From NCBI GenBank assembly GCA_028023455.1, contig JAQFVV010006853.1, forward strand, positions 122,001 through 186,000: DNA of 64,000 nucleotides, given 5' to 3'. The position numbers were made by a program, and so were the translations under genes. Origin of the DNA: Epiperipatus broadwayi. Taxonomy: Eukaryota; Onychophora; Udeonychophora; Euonychophora; Peripatidae. The notes beneath the pieces are model-generated. The model searched no databases and was not told where the DNA came from. It saw only the letters and a list, made by a program, of their open reading frames with translations. Numbering within the stretch: the first letter of the stretch is position 1; each line of letters opens with the position of its first letter. Shown here one piece after another: positions 1-11,117 of the stretch.

Positions 1-2067
1 AAAAATTGAAATAATGATTTATAATAATATAATCATGTACTTAATGATTTATTGTTAGATAAAGTAATTTGGCATATTAAAATTTAATCAGCTTTTTATA
101 ACATTTGTAAGTTTTCATTTCTTGATGACATCCCTGAAGAAGACTTGAAATAAAGTGTTGAAAGTAAGCTTCAAAACTTTTGATACTTTTAAAGAATGTT
201 TGGATCTATAAAATTGTGCAATGTTATTTTGAAGCCATTTCTGTCATTACAATTTAGACAAAATGAAAAATTTAATATGAAATTCACAATAATAGAAATA
301 CTTTCAAAGTATTATACAATATGGTGCTTCTAGTAATAGACAAAAGCTGATTACAGTGACTATTAAAAATAAAGAATTGCTACAAGTGTGTTTTTATAGC
401 AAAAGCAGTATCTGATAATGTTAATATTTATATATTGTTTTTATTATTTCATCAAAGTGTTTGTCTACATTAATCAAACATATCTTTGATCCTGTTTTTA
501 ATTACATTGCAGTTTATATTATGTTGCTACTGGATGATGTAATATAAGAAAATGTTATTACTCCTGAGTGAATATCTAATGCAGCTGAAATGAAAATTGA
601 TTCCAAAGAAGAAACTGATTAATTTTAAGCAGGCATAAAATTGGAATATGATGGAAGATTTATTTTAAAGTGATAAAAAGTGAAGATTGTATTGAATCTT
701 CCTGCTTTTTGAATTTATAGTATGATGATGATTGACCTACTTTGCCACTTGAAATAATCCAACTGTTTCAAAGTTTTGAATATAACATAAATATTTTGAC
801 ATACCAATTAATGTTCTCTTATCTGGGATTGAATGTCTGATCATGAGATTGATAGAGACATTTACCAATACTATTATGTCACAATTTCCAACAAAATATC
901 GCATGACCCATGCTTACATATTATTTTAAAAACACAAATGTATTTCTCAGGCTTAGACAAGATAGAGTACCTGGATTAGTAGAAGTACATTTATTTATGT
1001 CACAGAATATGATCAACTTTTTTGAAGAACTTAAGATATTTTTAAGATAAAAATATTAAACCAGAATTAAAAGATATAATTATTTAAAAATCATTAAATG
1101 TATTAAACACTTACACTTTTTTGTAGAAAATATAAACACTAAAATCGGTGGGATATAGGGAAGAAAAAAACAATGAGAGAATTTATAATGTGCTATGAGT
1201 TACATCATTTTGTTATTGTATATGTTTGACATAGTTGCATAGCAATATATTTTGAAAACTAATTAGTTGATGAGTATTTAATTTTACCTTTTTTTTTGTT
1301 GACGATAATCAGCACATATAATTGTTGTATCAATGACTTACAGCACAAAATGAATCTCACATTTAAAATTTGTCCATGTTGTAATCAAAATGAATATTTT
1401 TGAAAAACACAATTTATAATTATCTTATTTAATAAATTATCCAATATTGAAAGAAAATGGGGAGCTATTTAATCTTAACTAAAAATTGCACACACAAAAA
1501 AAACACACACACACACTTTAACTTCTCATTAACAAGGCAGTGTCAAACGTTATGGATGATGATTTCACCATTACTATTCATCTGAAAAGGACTATAGAAA
1601 AATAAATTGTTTTATAACAATTACATCGAGACTAATTTATGAATATATTTTCTTTTTATTTTCTGTTAATCTAATTTTCAATTTTTGATTTATACAGCAG
1701 AATTGAAAATAATATGCAAATTTTATTTTAGAAAATATTTTCAAATTTATTTTTAGAATTTATAGTTGAAATGTTAATTTTTACATTTAGTTTCATATTT
1801 ACCTTTAAATTGGTTTATGGAAATTTAATAATTTGCTTAAATTTAAACTCTTATATAAATAGTAAAAGATATGTACACATGCTGTAAGTTTTAAAAAGAT
1901 TATCTGATTTTAAAACTAGCTTTTATAAAGCTTATTTAATTTCTATTTTAAATGTAATATTTTGACAGTAATTTTCTATGCATGCAACGTTATAATCAAT
2001 CATTACTTGGAGAATATATCTATATAATATTATATTTAATGTTTTCACGATTATATGATGTAGATAA
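1..2067. other. Gene-free A+T-rich stretch
   Basis: No coding region, RNA gene or recognisable mobile element was found on either strand. Open frames are short and have no domain-like composition. The only local structure is a small A/C-rich simple repeat near 1493-1518. Confidence 0.6.
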
Positions 2068-2291
2068 AACAATATTTTTGGGTACGAATCGTGTATTATT
2101 TTACATTACAATCCGATATTTCGACGGCCTAGCAACCGCCATTATCAAGGTTAATTACAATCCGATATTTCGATGGAATAGCAATCGCCATTATCAAGGT
2201 TAACTTAACCTTGATAATGGCGGTTGCTAGTCCGTCGAAATATCGGAATGTACTGCAAAATAATACACAGTTCGTGCCCAAAAATATTGTT
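2068..2291. repeat. Foldback element with a tandem duplication in one arm
   Basis: The left arm, beginning near AACAATATTTTTGGG, returns inverted in the right arm, which ends near 2291. The symmetry centre is at AAGGTTAACTTAACCTT (about 2198-2214). The left arm holds two copies of a 49-bp unit (starts near 2106 and 2155, slightly diverged), while the right arm has one. The right end abuts a (TA)n run. This looks like a MITE-type foldback of unknown family. It contains a short open frame with no domain, probably not a gene. Confidence 0.75.
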
Positions 2292-2384
2292 ATATATATA
2301 TATATCAATGTATAATGCTAGATGAAATATATATAAAATAATTTTAATATTCCATAGCTTTATTTTTTAGTCACAATACACCCA

Positions 2385-2471
2385 TAAATAAATAAAAGCT
2401 TGAATTTTGCAGCCCATTCAAAAAATAACCCGTTTGAATGGATTGTAAAATTCCAGCTTCTCTTTATTTAG
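2385..2471. repeat. Short inverted repeat (about 38-bp arms)
   Basis: The left arm (AATAAAAGCTTGAATTTTGC, then CCCATTCAAA) is matched inverted by TTTGAATGG, then TTCCAGCTTCTCTTTATTTA on the right. The spacer is about 10 bases. It is a small foldback of unknown origin, close to two larger ones. Confidence 0.65.
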
Positions 2472-2620
2472 AGGATGAGGGTAGCTGAAAGAATATCGCT
2501 ATGGCACATTTAAAATATCATATCATATATATATACTGTTAATTTTTGTTTTTTTCTCATATATATATATTTTATAACGGGTAATGTATTTTATATTTAT
2601 ATATAACATCAAAAAATATA

Positions 2621-2960
2621 TATAATGGTAATAAACTATTATTAACTGTCTGTCCTTCGATCCTCAGAAGTACTTTCTGTTAATTCCTTAACCTGTGTTA
2701 ACTGCTGTTAAATTCAAATAACAAAACAGAAGCAACTGTCATCAATTATCCTGAATTAATTCCATACCCTGCCTCAATTGCCATTAAATTCAAATAACAA
2801 AATGGAAGCAAATGGCATCAACTCAAATCCCATGAATCGATAACATTTGCTTCCATTTTGTCATTAGAATTTAACAGCAGTTAAGGTAGGTTAAGGAATT
2901 AACTGAAAATACTTCTGGAGATTGAAAGTCTGTTTATAATAGTTTATTACCATTATAATT
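2621..2960. repeat. Foldback MITE-like element, family C copy 1
   Basis: The outer ends read ATAATGGTAATAAACTATTA on the left and the inverse near 2938-2960 on the right. The inner arms share the GTTAATTCCTTAACC block and a TTAAATTCAAATAACAAAA block, the latter occurring twice in the left half (about 2709 and 2787). A second, rearranged member lies at 8430-8750, so this is a dispersed family. There is no coding capacity. Which transposon group mobilises it is unknown. Confidence 0.7.
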
Positions 2961-3029
2961 ATTATTTTTATTGTTATTACAATAGTTTGTTAATTAACAC
3001 ACATTATGTATATGATTATTAAAATCACA

Positions 3030-3140
3030 CAACACTTAGACAATCCCAATATCAATAACAATCAACGATCTCAACCTATCACCAAGGCAACCTCCTTTTA
3101 ACAACAAAAATGGAATCCTCATCTTTATATATAGTCCAAT
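3030..3140 (+). repeat. Dispersed repeat family Y, copy 1
   Basis: The block 'caatcccaatatcaataaca ... caaggcaacctcctttt' recurs at about 6960-7090, 7372-7440 and 57898-57975, always in plus orientation. The conserved part is about 70-110 bp. Family unknown. Confidence 0.55.
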
Positions 3141-3206
3141 ATATTTATATAGATGCTAAAAATTTACATAGTATTTGTCTGAAGGTTTTTAATGATGGTA
3201 TATTAT

Positions 3207-3436
3207 TAGATGTGATATTTTGGACTATTTTCATCATCTATGAGTGAATGTTGAATGTATAGAAAATTTTAAACTTTATTTAAACTTTTCAAATACAAAC
3301 AACTTGTTAGTAATAACACACAAATAGTGTTACTAACAAGTTGTTTGTATTTGGAAAGTTTAAATAAAGTTTAAAATTTTCTATACATTCAACATTAACT
3401 CCTAGATGATGGAAATAGTCCAACATATCACATCTA
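3207..3436. repeat. Near-perfect palindrome with about 110-bp arms
   Basis: The left arm runs from TAGATGTGATATTTTGGACT to TTGTTAGTAATAACAC. The right arm is its inverse, ending near CACATCTA. Only a few bases separate the arms at about 3322. Mismatches are rare next to the other foldbacks here, so the arms are either young or kept alike by conversion. There is no coding content. A diverged piece of the arm also occurs near 20763-20795. Confidence 0.8.
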
Positions 3437-3689
3437 AAAATTTACATGTATCAAACTTTCTGCACTCACAACTTTGATCTCAGCCACTTCAGATAAATAT
3501 ATAAATGATTAATGCTAGTCATTTATTATACTACAGATAATTTCTAATCCATATAAACCTCAATTAAAAATTAATATATTTGATTTATAATTAAACATAT
3601 ATATGGACCTTTTCCCCCTCTTTCATGTGTAATATCATGTTTAGATATATTTAAAACTTTTATTACATCACACATTACCAAAACATATC

Positions 3690-3799
3690 ATTAATGTATT
3701 TCTCCCAACAGCTATCCACTTCATCTTATACAATCAACATGCATACCACATAAATGTGAAAAAGATAAATGATCTTCAATATACATATTTTGTGCTGCA

Positions 3800-3849
<50 letters not shown>

Positions 3850-3935
3850 TTATGTGTGTTGATTGTAAAAGATGGAGTAGATAACTGTAGGAAGCTTTAA
3901 AGTCTAAGTTCAAATCCCTTCTAAATTACATTAAT
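3690..3935. repeat. Inverted pair of hammerhead/Pol III repeat fragments around a TA/TG microsatellite
   Basis: 3690-3800 is a minus-oriented partial copy of the ribozyme-like family described at 20122-20533 (it shares the AAAAAGATAAATGATCT and ATTTTGTGCTG blocks). 3849-3935 is a plus-oriented partial tail with the box-B-like AGTTCAAATCCC. Between them lies a (TA)n(TG)n tract at about 3800-3848 that replaces the inner half of the family unit. Confidence 0.6.
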
Positions 3936-4503
3936 TTCAGCATTGGTAATACAGTTTACTTGTATTTAAATATTAAATTGGTATTAATAAATTCTGAAGA
4001 AATGATGGAGACATATGTAAGAAATTATGTTTTATAGTGAACTGAAAACTGATAGTGGAGTTTCATTTCATATTTTTCAAATAATGAGTGGTGGAGTGGA
4101 CATTTTTAATTTATGTGTATGTGTGTGTATATAATCTTTAACATAGTTCAAAACATATTATGCAATAAATTTATCAATAGCAAACTGTTTACAATTTATG
4201 AAATTACACTAAAATAATTATTCTGTTGGATTCTAATTCTTCTGTTGGCTGCAGAATATACTGGTAGCATCCCAATGAAGATTTTTTCATAAAAATATTA
4301 CACTTAAGATTTGAAAGCATTATTTTTTAAATATTAAGCATTTTAAATTATACTCTGTGATAATTTAGTCTAATATTTAAAAAATAAGACTACAATATGA
4401 TTATTTTTGCTTTCAAACTTAATTAGTCTTATATTTGCTATTTATACAGCAAAATCTTTGTATATTAGGCTGGATGCCACATGGGTTGTGCATCCTTCTA
4501 AAG

Positions 4504-4707
4504 GTGTGTGTCTCAATATTCCTAATGCTGTGACCCTGTAATACAGTTTTTTATGTTGTGGTGGCTCCAGCCATAAAATTATTTTTGTATGTAATGGAGT
4601 TGGTGTAATAATTACATCATACCTGATACTACAATAGTCTTAGGGACCCCTGTGAAAGGGTTTTTTGACCTGCTAATGGGTCATGACTCACAGGTTGAGA
4701 ACCACTG
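4504..4707 (+). mobile_element. Non-autonomous hAT element resembling SPIN/Charlie MITEs
   Basis: The right end is the inverse of CAGTGGTTCTCAACCTGTGA, a classic hAT terminal repeat. The left end (near 4504-4522) is a decayed version of the same repeat. Internal blocks such as TTCCTAATGCTGTGACCCTG, AACCATAAAATT-like and GGACCCCTGTGAAAGGG match, from memory, the SPIN non-autonomous consensus known from tetrapods and a few invertebrates. The flanks TTCTAAAG and CTCTAAAA agree at 6 of 8 bases and fit the hAT target pattern nTnnnnAn. There is no coding capacity. The general hAT identity is firm; the SPIN assignment needs alignment. Confidence 0.75.
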
Positions 4708-5186
4708 CTCTAAAAAATTGTACATCAAGCTTATGAACCAATTGTTCTGGAAACTGATTGGCTTGTTATTTTAGGGTGATGTCAAACTTACAAAGCAATT
4801 GTTATTGGCATATTTATTGAATGATTTACTTGAACTTTGTTAAGTGGTAGTTAAAAGCATTATTATTATCAGTTTAGTATCATGCACACTTATTTTAATG
4901 AATAATATTTGGGGGGAAGGGGATTTCCATGGTAGGCAAAATGCTTAATATGAAGTATATAATTGACACTTTTTACTTATGAGAATTTATGTACATTATT
5001 TCTTACAAATATGATAATTTTGTAAATACAACCATAACAACAAACAAAAATGCTTTAAAGATACTAATAAACTACAAATAAAAATAAACAATACTAACAT
5101 GAAACATATATGTTGGATATGATTATTTTATACAACTAGAATAATATTAGAATGCAAATATAATTTACATATTTGGATTTTAGATG

Positions 5187-5694
5187 TAATTATAGAGGAT
5201 TTGAATCCAGACTTTCAAGCTTCCTGCAGATATCCACTCTACCTCATACAACTGATATGCATGACAACACACATTTGAAAAGATATATTACATCCAATGT
5301 AATATTTCATTCTAAACTAGCATTCATCAGTTAGTCCAGATCAACATCTTCCATATTTATATATAATCAGTGCACAGTTTATATTAAGATAGCAAATCAT
5401 CAAATTTTAATGGACAGGCTTCAATCTACTTCAACGTCAACTCTTCAGCTATCACGATCAGATTTCAATGATATGGATGACTAAAGAGTTGGAAGATGGA
5501 ATAGATTGAAGCCTGTTTATTAATGTTTAATGATTTGCTATCTTAATCTGAACAGAACACTGATTATATATATATAAAAGATGATTTGGATCAACTACTG
5601 AGTGTTGATTCAGTATAAAATACATATATTGTAGATAATATATCTTTTTCACATGTGTGTGGTAATGTGTATTTTTAATCCTCAATAATTATAA
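5187..5694. repeat. Inverted pair of hammerhead/Pol III repeat units (most complete inner arms)
   Basis: Two units face each other. The left unit (minus) carries the box-B-like tail GGATTTGAATCCAGACTTTC at 5197-5216 and, read on the minus strand, a core CTGATGA followed by a weak stem II and GAAA (tttc at 5305-5308 on plus). The right unit (plus, about 5550-5694) has lost most of its tRNA-like tail and has a damaged CTACTGA core. The inner arms continue through ATTAAGATAGCAAATCAT and AGGCTTCAATCT to an AACTCTTCAGC end near 5440-5455, showing the full unit is about 280 bp. Confidence 0.7.
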
Positions 5695-6520
5695 CTAGAA
5701 TAAATAAGTCAATTAAAAATATGCAAAACGATTTTAAAATCAATGAAAAAAATTTTTTTTATCCTTTATTAAAGGCTTAGTGTATTGGTATACAAAATCT
5801 GCATTATTTTTATAATTTACTTAATTAAATGTTTTGAAATGAACTATTCTTTTGACTATATTAGTAAAATTCGAAAAAAAAAAAAAGACTAGGATTATAT
5901 GCAGAGTCAACCTTAGAAATTTTGCCATCCAACTCAAACAATAGTTTATTTTGCCATTTTTTCCTCTCCTTTCCTCATAAAACAAATCTTAATTTCACTT
6001 TAAAAGCCAGGATATTATTTGATTATAAACTGTAAATAATAGTATTAGCTAATTAAAATTTATAAGTTAATAAAAAATAGGCATACATTATATTTTCGTA
6101 TAGCGAGAATGTAAAATAAAAACAATAAAAATTAATTTTATCATTTGTGCGGCATTCAACTTTAAATTGTTTTTGAAGTTAAATTTAGTTATTTTCTACC
6201 CCAAATATTATAATAAATATGTATAAAATTATTAAAATAGTGAACACTTAAATTTTTTTTTAGTAATATATAGAAGATACTAAATATATCTATATATATA
6301 ATATTTTAAGAATTTTGATAAGTAATCAAGTTTCTCCAGAATAAAGATATACATAATATCAAATAATCATATTTTTTTTAAATATCTGTAATTGAAACGC
6401 AGAAGTAACTATTTCCCACTGAGTTATATAATGTCAAAAACTATAAAGAGATAAAATGATTCCATTCTATTTTTAGACTTTGTTTTGTATAAACTTCGTT
6501 TTAACTTGGTTATGTATCTT
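5695..6520. other. Gene-free stretch
   Basis: A+T-rich sequence with poly-A and poly-T runs; nothing else recognised on either strand. Confidence 0.55.
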
Positions 6521-6689
6521 TAAAGGTTTCTGCAATGATATAGATTGCAGAGGCTTTGACTATGTGGAGAAACTGAACTGAGATCAGACCCATATAGCTA
6601 TCTAGCTTGTTTGGCTGAGTTTGAAGACTTTACTGGTCTGAAAAATTTCATGCTTGCAAGCTGATAGAAACTTTGTGCATAAACACTTG

Positions 6690-6871
6690 GAGTCAGTGTT
6701 TAGATCTAGTTTCTGGCTCTGTCCTTCACTGATGATAGCAAATCAGCTTGAAATCAGCTGATCTGAGGGTGGGCAAAATGAAAGAGATAGTTAATTCTGA
6801 CTCTTTGATCGTTTATGTAAACAAACGTACGCTTGGTCGGTGTTTTTGGTAAAACGCCATCTATTGATCAT
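6690..6871 (+). repeat. Dispersed repeat family X, copy 1
   Basis: The sequence from the TAGATCTAGTTTCTGGCTCT block to the CGCCATCTATTGATCAT block aligns over about 170 bp with the reverse complement of 12128-12308 (shared CCTTCACTGATG, GAGGTGGG and TTTATGTAAACAAA blocks). The flanking 6540-6640 segment (GATCAGACCCATATAGCTAT) also has a match near 10940-10990 on the minus strand, so the unit may be longer. Family unknown, no coding frame. Confidence 0.55.
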
Positions 6872-6959
6872 AAATACAAGCGACAGCAGGTTTTAGCGTG
6901 ATTAAAACTTGTTTTTGTTTTTCATATATATATATATATGCAAATACATAAATGCAGTC

Positions 6960-7090
6960 AAAACATAAATAATACCAATATCAATAACAATCTCAATCTG
7001 TTTTCAGCAACCTCTTTTTTACAATAATGATAAATATCCACCTTTATCTATAGACAATATTTTTATAGAGGTCCCTACTATCGCATTTTA
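6960..7090 (+). repeat. Dispersed repeat family Y, copy 2
   Basis: Shares the CCAATATCAATAACAATC and CAGCAACCTC blocks and the following TTTATCTATAGACAATAT-like block with the copy at 3030. Confidence 0.5.
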
Positions 7091-7371
7091 TATGCATGTG
7101 TTTGAGGCTACAGCCTTAATGAATATTACTTCCGTAATCAATGTGCATTTAAATAAATTTATAATTATAAACATATATTGTAAATTGATTACAGAGAGTA
7201 TGATTATTAATTCAAATAAGTTTAAATAAACCTCATTAAACAGTCTTGTTTTGAAAGCAGCTTAACAAATAATCAATTATAACTTTTAAATTCCACTGAA
7301 ACTATATATACTTAACTAATACAGATAACAATGCTCAATGCTAGATAGGTTTATAAATGTAAATACATGAA

Positions 7372-7445
7372 AGCAGTCAACAATTAAACAACATCAATCA
7401 CATTCAACAATCTCAAAATATTGTCAAGGCAATATCCCATTTACA
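7372..7445 (+). repeat. Dispersed repeat family Y, copy 3
   Basis: A shorter and more diverged member: a CAACAATCTCAAAATATTGT block followed by CAAGGCAAT. Confidence 0.45.
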
Positions 7446-8335
7446 ATGTCTATCTCTCATATTGCATCCAAATAAAATAAAAGGGAAAAATGTTATATAA
7501 CATAAAAATCTAAAACACTATTTTTATTTAATAATTAAATTGATGATGATTACAATTTATGTAACTAAAAGTATTTCATTATAATTTCTAGAATATTATC
7601 CTTTATTTTTTTTATTATTACAATTTAAAACTATTATGTGTGTATATACTTTCCAAACTTCTATTTCTATAGTCTGCTAAAGGTTGAAAAGAAAAAAAGT
7701 TCAATAACTTCACATTTAGTTTTAAGGTAAAAATCATTGTTTAGAGACTTAAGAAACTTAGAAAATGACCATATATGAGATGGATAAAACAAGAGAGATT
7801 GTTGGTAACATATAAAAAAGAGAGGTTTGAAATTTAGAAACAAGTTTAAACTTGGAGATACCTTCATCCTGCAGTACATTGATATTGTTTGAAAGTGACG
7901 ATGATGATATTGAATATCCCTATTCCATAAATTTTTATTTAAATATGAACTAGTTCAATATATGTAATTCTACTAGAGATAAAATGGTCACAACAATTAA
8001 ATTAAATTTACTCTGGAGTTAATATTTTAAAATATTTAATTTGAATTGTTCTTATAAATCTCAATGTGACATTTATAGTACTTTAATTCTAAACACTGTT
8101 ACAAAATGCAAAACTTGAGCAGTAAGCATGTTATACCTGCTTCAGGCATCAATAACTTTAACTAATGTCAAAAATGATGACACAGACATAGAAACATTAT
8201 TTTTACTTAAATAATATGTGACAATATTTAATATTAAAGTCTAAATATATAAATATTTACATTATTTATAAATGTCATATTGAAATTTTTATATTGCTTT
8301 ATATTATTTCATGTTCACGTTGCTAAATAATTATT
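7446..8335. other. Gene-free stretch
   Basis: No supported feature. A 70-codon minus-strand open frame at 7667-7879 is low complexity and has no recognisable motif. Confidence 0.5.
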
Positions 8336-8420
8336 TTTTTATATGTCAAAGCATTGACCGGAAAGTGAACTCAAGCCAGCTGCATTGAAGGCAGCTATGT
8401 TAACCACTATTTAGATATTT
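8335..8420 (-). mobile_element. tRNA-derived SINE or retropseudogene
   Basis: Read on the minus strand, TAGTGGTTAACATAG resembles a tRNA 5' half with box A. An anticodon-arm-like hairpin follows (CTGC / GCAG, loop CTTCAAT), then GAGTTCACTTTCCGG as a worn box B and T arm. The 3' tail ATGCTTTGACATATAAAAAAA matches the tail of the SINE at 9914 (ATGCTATGACACATGAGAAA), which supports one SINE family with different tRNA heads or strong divergence. No clear target duplication was found. Confidence 0.5.
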
Positions 8421-8429
8421 TAATGTCAA

Positions 8430-8750
8430 TAAAAGTAATAAATATAGTAGTAATTAACTATTATATACTAGTCTTTCGATCCACAGAAGTACATTCCGTT
8501 AATTCCTTAATCCTCCCTAACTGCCATTAAATTCAATCCATTATATTAAAAAAAAAAAAAAAAAAGAAATACAAATAAAATGTCCATTAATTAAAACCTA
8601 TTATAATACCAATAAAAATAATAAATGAAATAGTAATGGCAGTTGAGGAGGATTAAGGAATTAACCAAAAGTAGTTCTTCAGATTGAAATACTGTATATA
8701 ATAATTAATTACCATCATTTATTATTTTTATTGATATTACAGTAGTTTTT
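8430..8750. repeat. Foldback family C, copy 2 (rearranged)
   Basis: The left part (AGTCTTTCGATCCACAGAAG, then GTTAATTCCTTAATCC) and the right part (GGATTAAGGAATTAACC, then AGATTGAAATACTG) match the arms of 2621-2960. The centre contains a poly-A run and a third partial, inverted copy of the terminal block (near 8590-8625), so the element has been internally rearranged. Confidence 0.6.
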
Positions 8751-9900
8751 AATTAATGAACATTTTATTTGTATTATATTTAGATATTTATATATGTAAG
8801 GTTTATTACTTTAAAAAAAGATGTACTTTGTTAAATCAAGCCAAAAATTTAAACATTTAGATATTGACCATATGGATTATGTTAATGGTATTTGGATAAA
8901 AATATCTTAATATGTTAATTATAAAAGAAAACAATAAATCTTCCACATATGTAATGTACTATAATTTTCAAGTACCAATATTAAATACTCGTATTTAACT
9001 TCATTAATTGAATATTATAGTATGGTGCATGTGTGGAAGATTAATTCCCTTCTCTCAGAAGTACCGATTGACACAGTGCTCATAAAACTTTTCATTATTT
9101 ACTTAATATATCAATATGTTTGTCAGTCTCATAAAAAAACACTTTATAAAAATGAATAATGTTTAAACATGTCATGTGAGCATTAATTGATTTTTACATT
9201 TGCAGCAATGGATAAAATAAAATTGCAATATATAGAATAAAATAGAACATATGGTACATTTCACATTTCAAATTTCATACTTGTAGCATAATATAATTAT
9301 TTATTAAAATACAATTACAAGTTTTGTCGGCGTTATTTAAGTTATAATAGATCCAATATACCCATTAATCAGTAGTATAACTAATCTTTGAATATAACTG
9401 TTTGGAAAATAATTCAAATATTGAAAATTATTTATTTAACTAGAAATCTGTTTCACTTTAATGAATGAGAAGTTGAAATATTTAAAACCTAATGAACGGT
9501 GTTCTAATTACACAGAATTGTTAATCAAGCATTTACTTTTTATACAATAAAGAATTGAAATTTTACTAAATTAACATTGGCTGATCGATTACATATATAA
9601 ATCCATAAAATAGTACCAATTTTAATATAATTACTGAATATGTTTATAAATATATGCAAAATTAGAAATTGTTTCTATCATTATTACATTTCAAATTCAC
9701 AGTTGTAGTTACTGACAAAGTATATTAATAGCCCTTAATGCACACATTGATCTAATTTTTTTTTCAGTTAAAAGAAACACTCTTTGTTTTCATAAATATG
9801 ACTGTTTATAATATTTACATAAATTATATAAGCTTAATTAACAAGTGGTATACATGTTAATAATTGTTTATTCACAATTATTCTTAACTAAAATTTAAAT
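8751..9900. other. Gene-free stretch
   Basis: Nothing recognisable on either strand beyond A+T-rich sequence. Confidence 0.5.
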
Positions 9901-9913
9901 GATTCTTGATCAT

Positions 9914-10022
9914 AGTCAAGCATTGGTGGTCGAGAGGTCAGTGACAACTGAATTTACAAGTAGTTGTCCCGGGATAGCGGGTTCGCTTCCTGGCTGATGC
10001 TATGACACATGAGAAAAAAAAA
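9914..10022 (+). mobile_element. Short tRNA-derived SINE with perfect target-site duplication
   Basis: A tRNA-like fold spans about 9919-10001: the 5' AGCATTG pairs with the 3' TGATGCT (with G-T wobbles), there is a TGGTCGAGAGG box-A-like D arm, and GGGTTCGCTTCC is a good box B. The long middle segment suggests a class II (Leu/Ser-like) tRNA ancestor. A short tail ending in GAGAAAAAAAAA follows. The insertion is flanked by identical 13-mers GATTCTTGATCAT at 9901-9913 and 10023-10035, the signature of LINE-type retrotransposition. Known biology: such SINEs are transcribed by Pol III and copied by a partner LINE. The clean duplication implies a fairly recent event. Confidence 0.8.
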
Positions 10023-10660
10023 GATTCTTGATCATTGTTTTAGATTAAAAATTATTACTATTCTTCTTATTTCCAATTTAAAAGCTATTTGGCATATGTT
10101 TTTTAGCAACTACAACTGCAATAGACTAACATCGCTGCAATAATAATGAATTCTATTTATAACATTATAAGCATCTGTAAGACAGCATTAAAATGCCATG
10201 TAAGCTAAGAAAGAAGCATAAATATATTTAACTTGTAATAAAAATTATATCTAAGGAAAACAGAAAAGTACTAATTTCTAATCTAATATAGAAATTAATA
10301 AAGATCATGAGTGTTTTTATTCAAGAAGAATTAATATGAATAATCACTGTTAAAATAACTTAGAAATTTCATTTATATATAACACATATACAGTGAAGCT
10401 GATATATGCTGTATCAATATATATTATTTTATTTATATGCTATTCAAAAAAATGTAAATAAATGAAAAAATAGCATACAAATTCATAAATTTAATACATT
10501 TTAAAAAACTGCAGCAACCATTTCTATGCCCCAAACCGCAAATACAATCATATCTATTACTAATGTATTTCAGCTTATAATAAAAATACATTTTGTTCTT
10601 CTTGTTATTATTCTTTTTAAATCTTATGTGTATAATATTTCATATAGTAAAATGTTTTCT
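10023..10660. other. Gene-free stretch
   Basis: Apart from the right copy of the SINE target duplication at its start, no feature is supported. Confidence 0.5.
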
Positions 10661-10669
10661 GAAACATGC

Positions 10670-10800
10670 AAAACTCTCCATACAGTAGTGCCACTCAGTG
10701 CAAGCCAGAGTAATCAGTGGATGCCAGACGTATTGTGCATAAAATCCCTATCTAGTGCCTTCTCATCCAATATCCCCAGACTCATTTCTGGCCTTTGTCA
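10670..10800 (+). repeat. Dispersed two-module repeat family Z, copy 1
   Basis: Module A (CTCCATACAGTAGTGCCACT, then CAGTGCAAGCCAGAG) is followed by module B, seen here inverted (ATAAAATCCCTATCTAGTGC, then CCAATATCCCCAGAC). Both modules recur at 11118-11220 and 21525-21650 in different relative orientation. An open frame through it (10526-10804) is accidental. Confidence 0.65.
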
Positions 10801-11117
10801 TTGAGGAGCCTTGAATCTGAGAGCATTGCACCTAGATCTTAGGATCTAATGCAACGCTCCAGCAGCCACCTTTTATCTCTAATTAACTACAAAGCTATGA
10901 GAATAAAATTGAAAACACAATAATATTTTCAATCTAAGCTCACTAGTTTCTATAGTCATATGGGTCTGAACTCAATTCAGTACTCATACATTTTGGTATC
11001 TTTGGTTCTTTAATAACCATAGCTACCTCTATCCTACTAGGCAGGATTGGTATTAAACAACTAAACATCACAAGATCACCATTTCTTATGCTTGCTCATA
11101 ACTGTTATCAGGATAGG

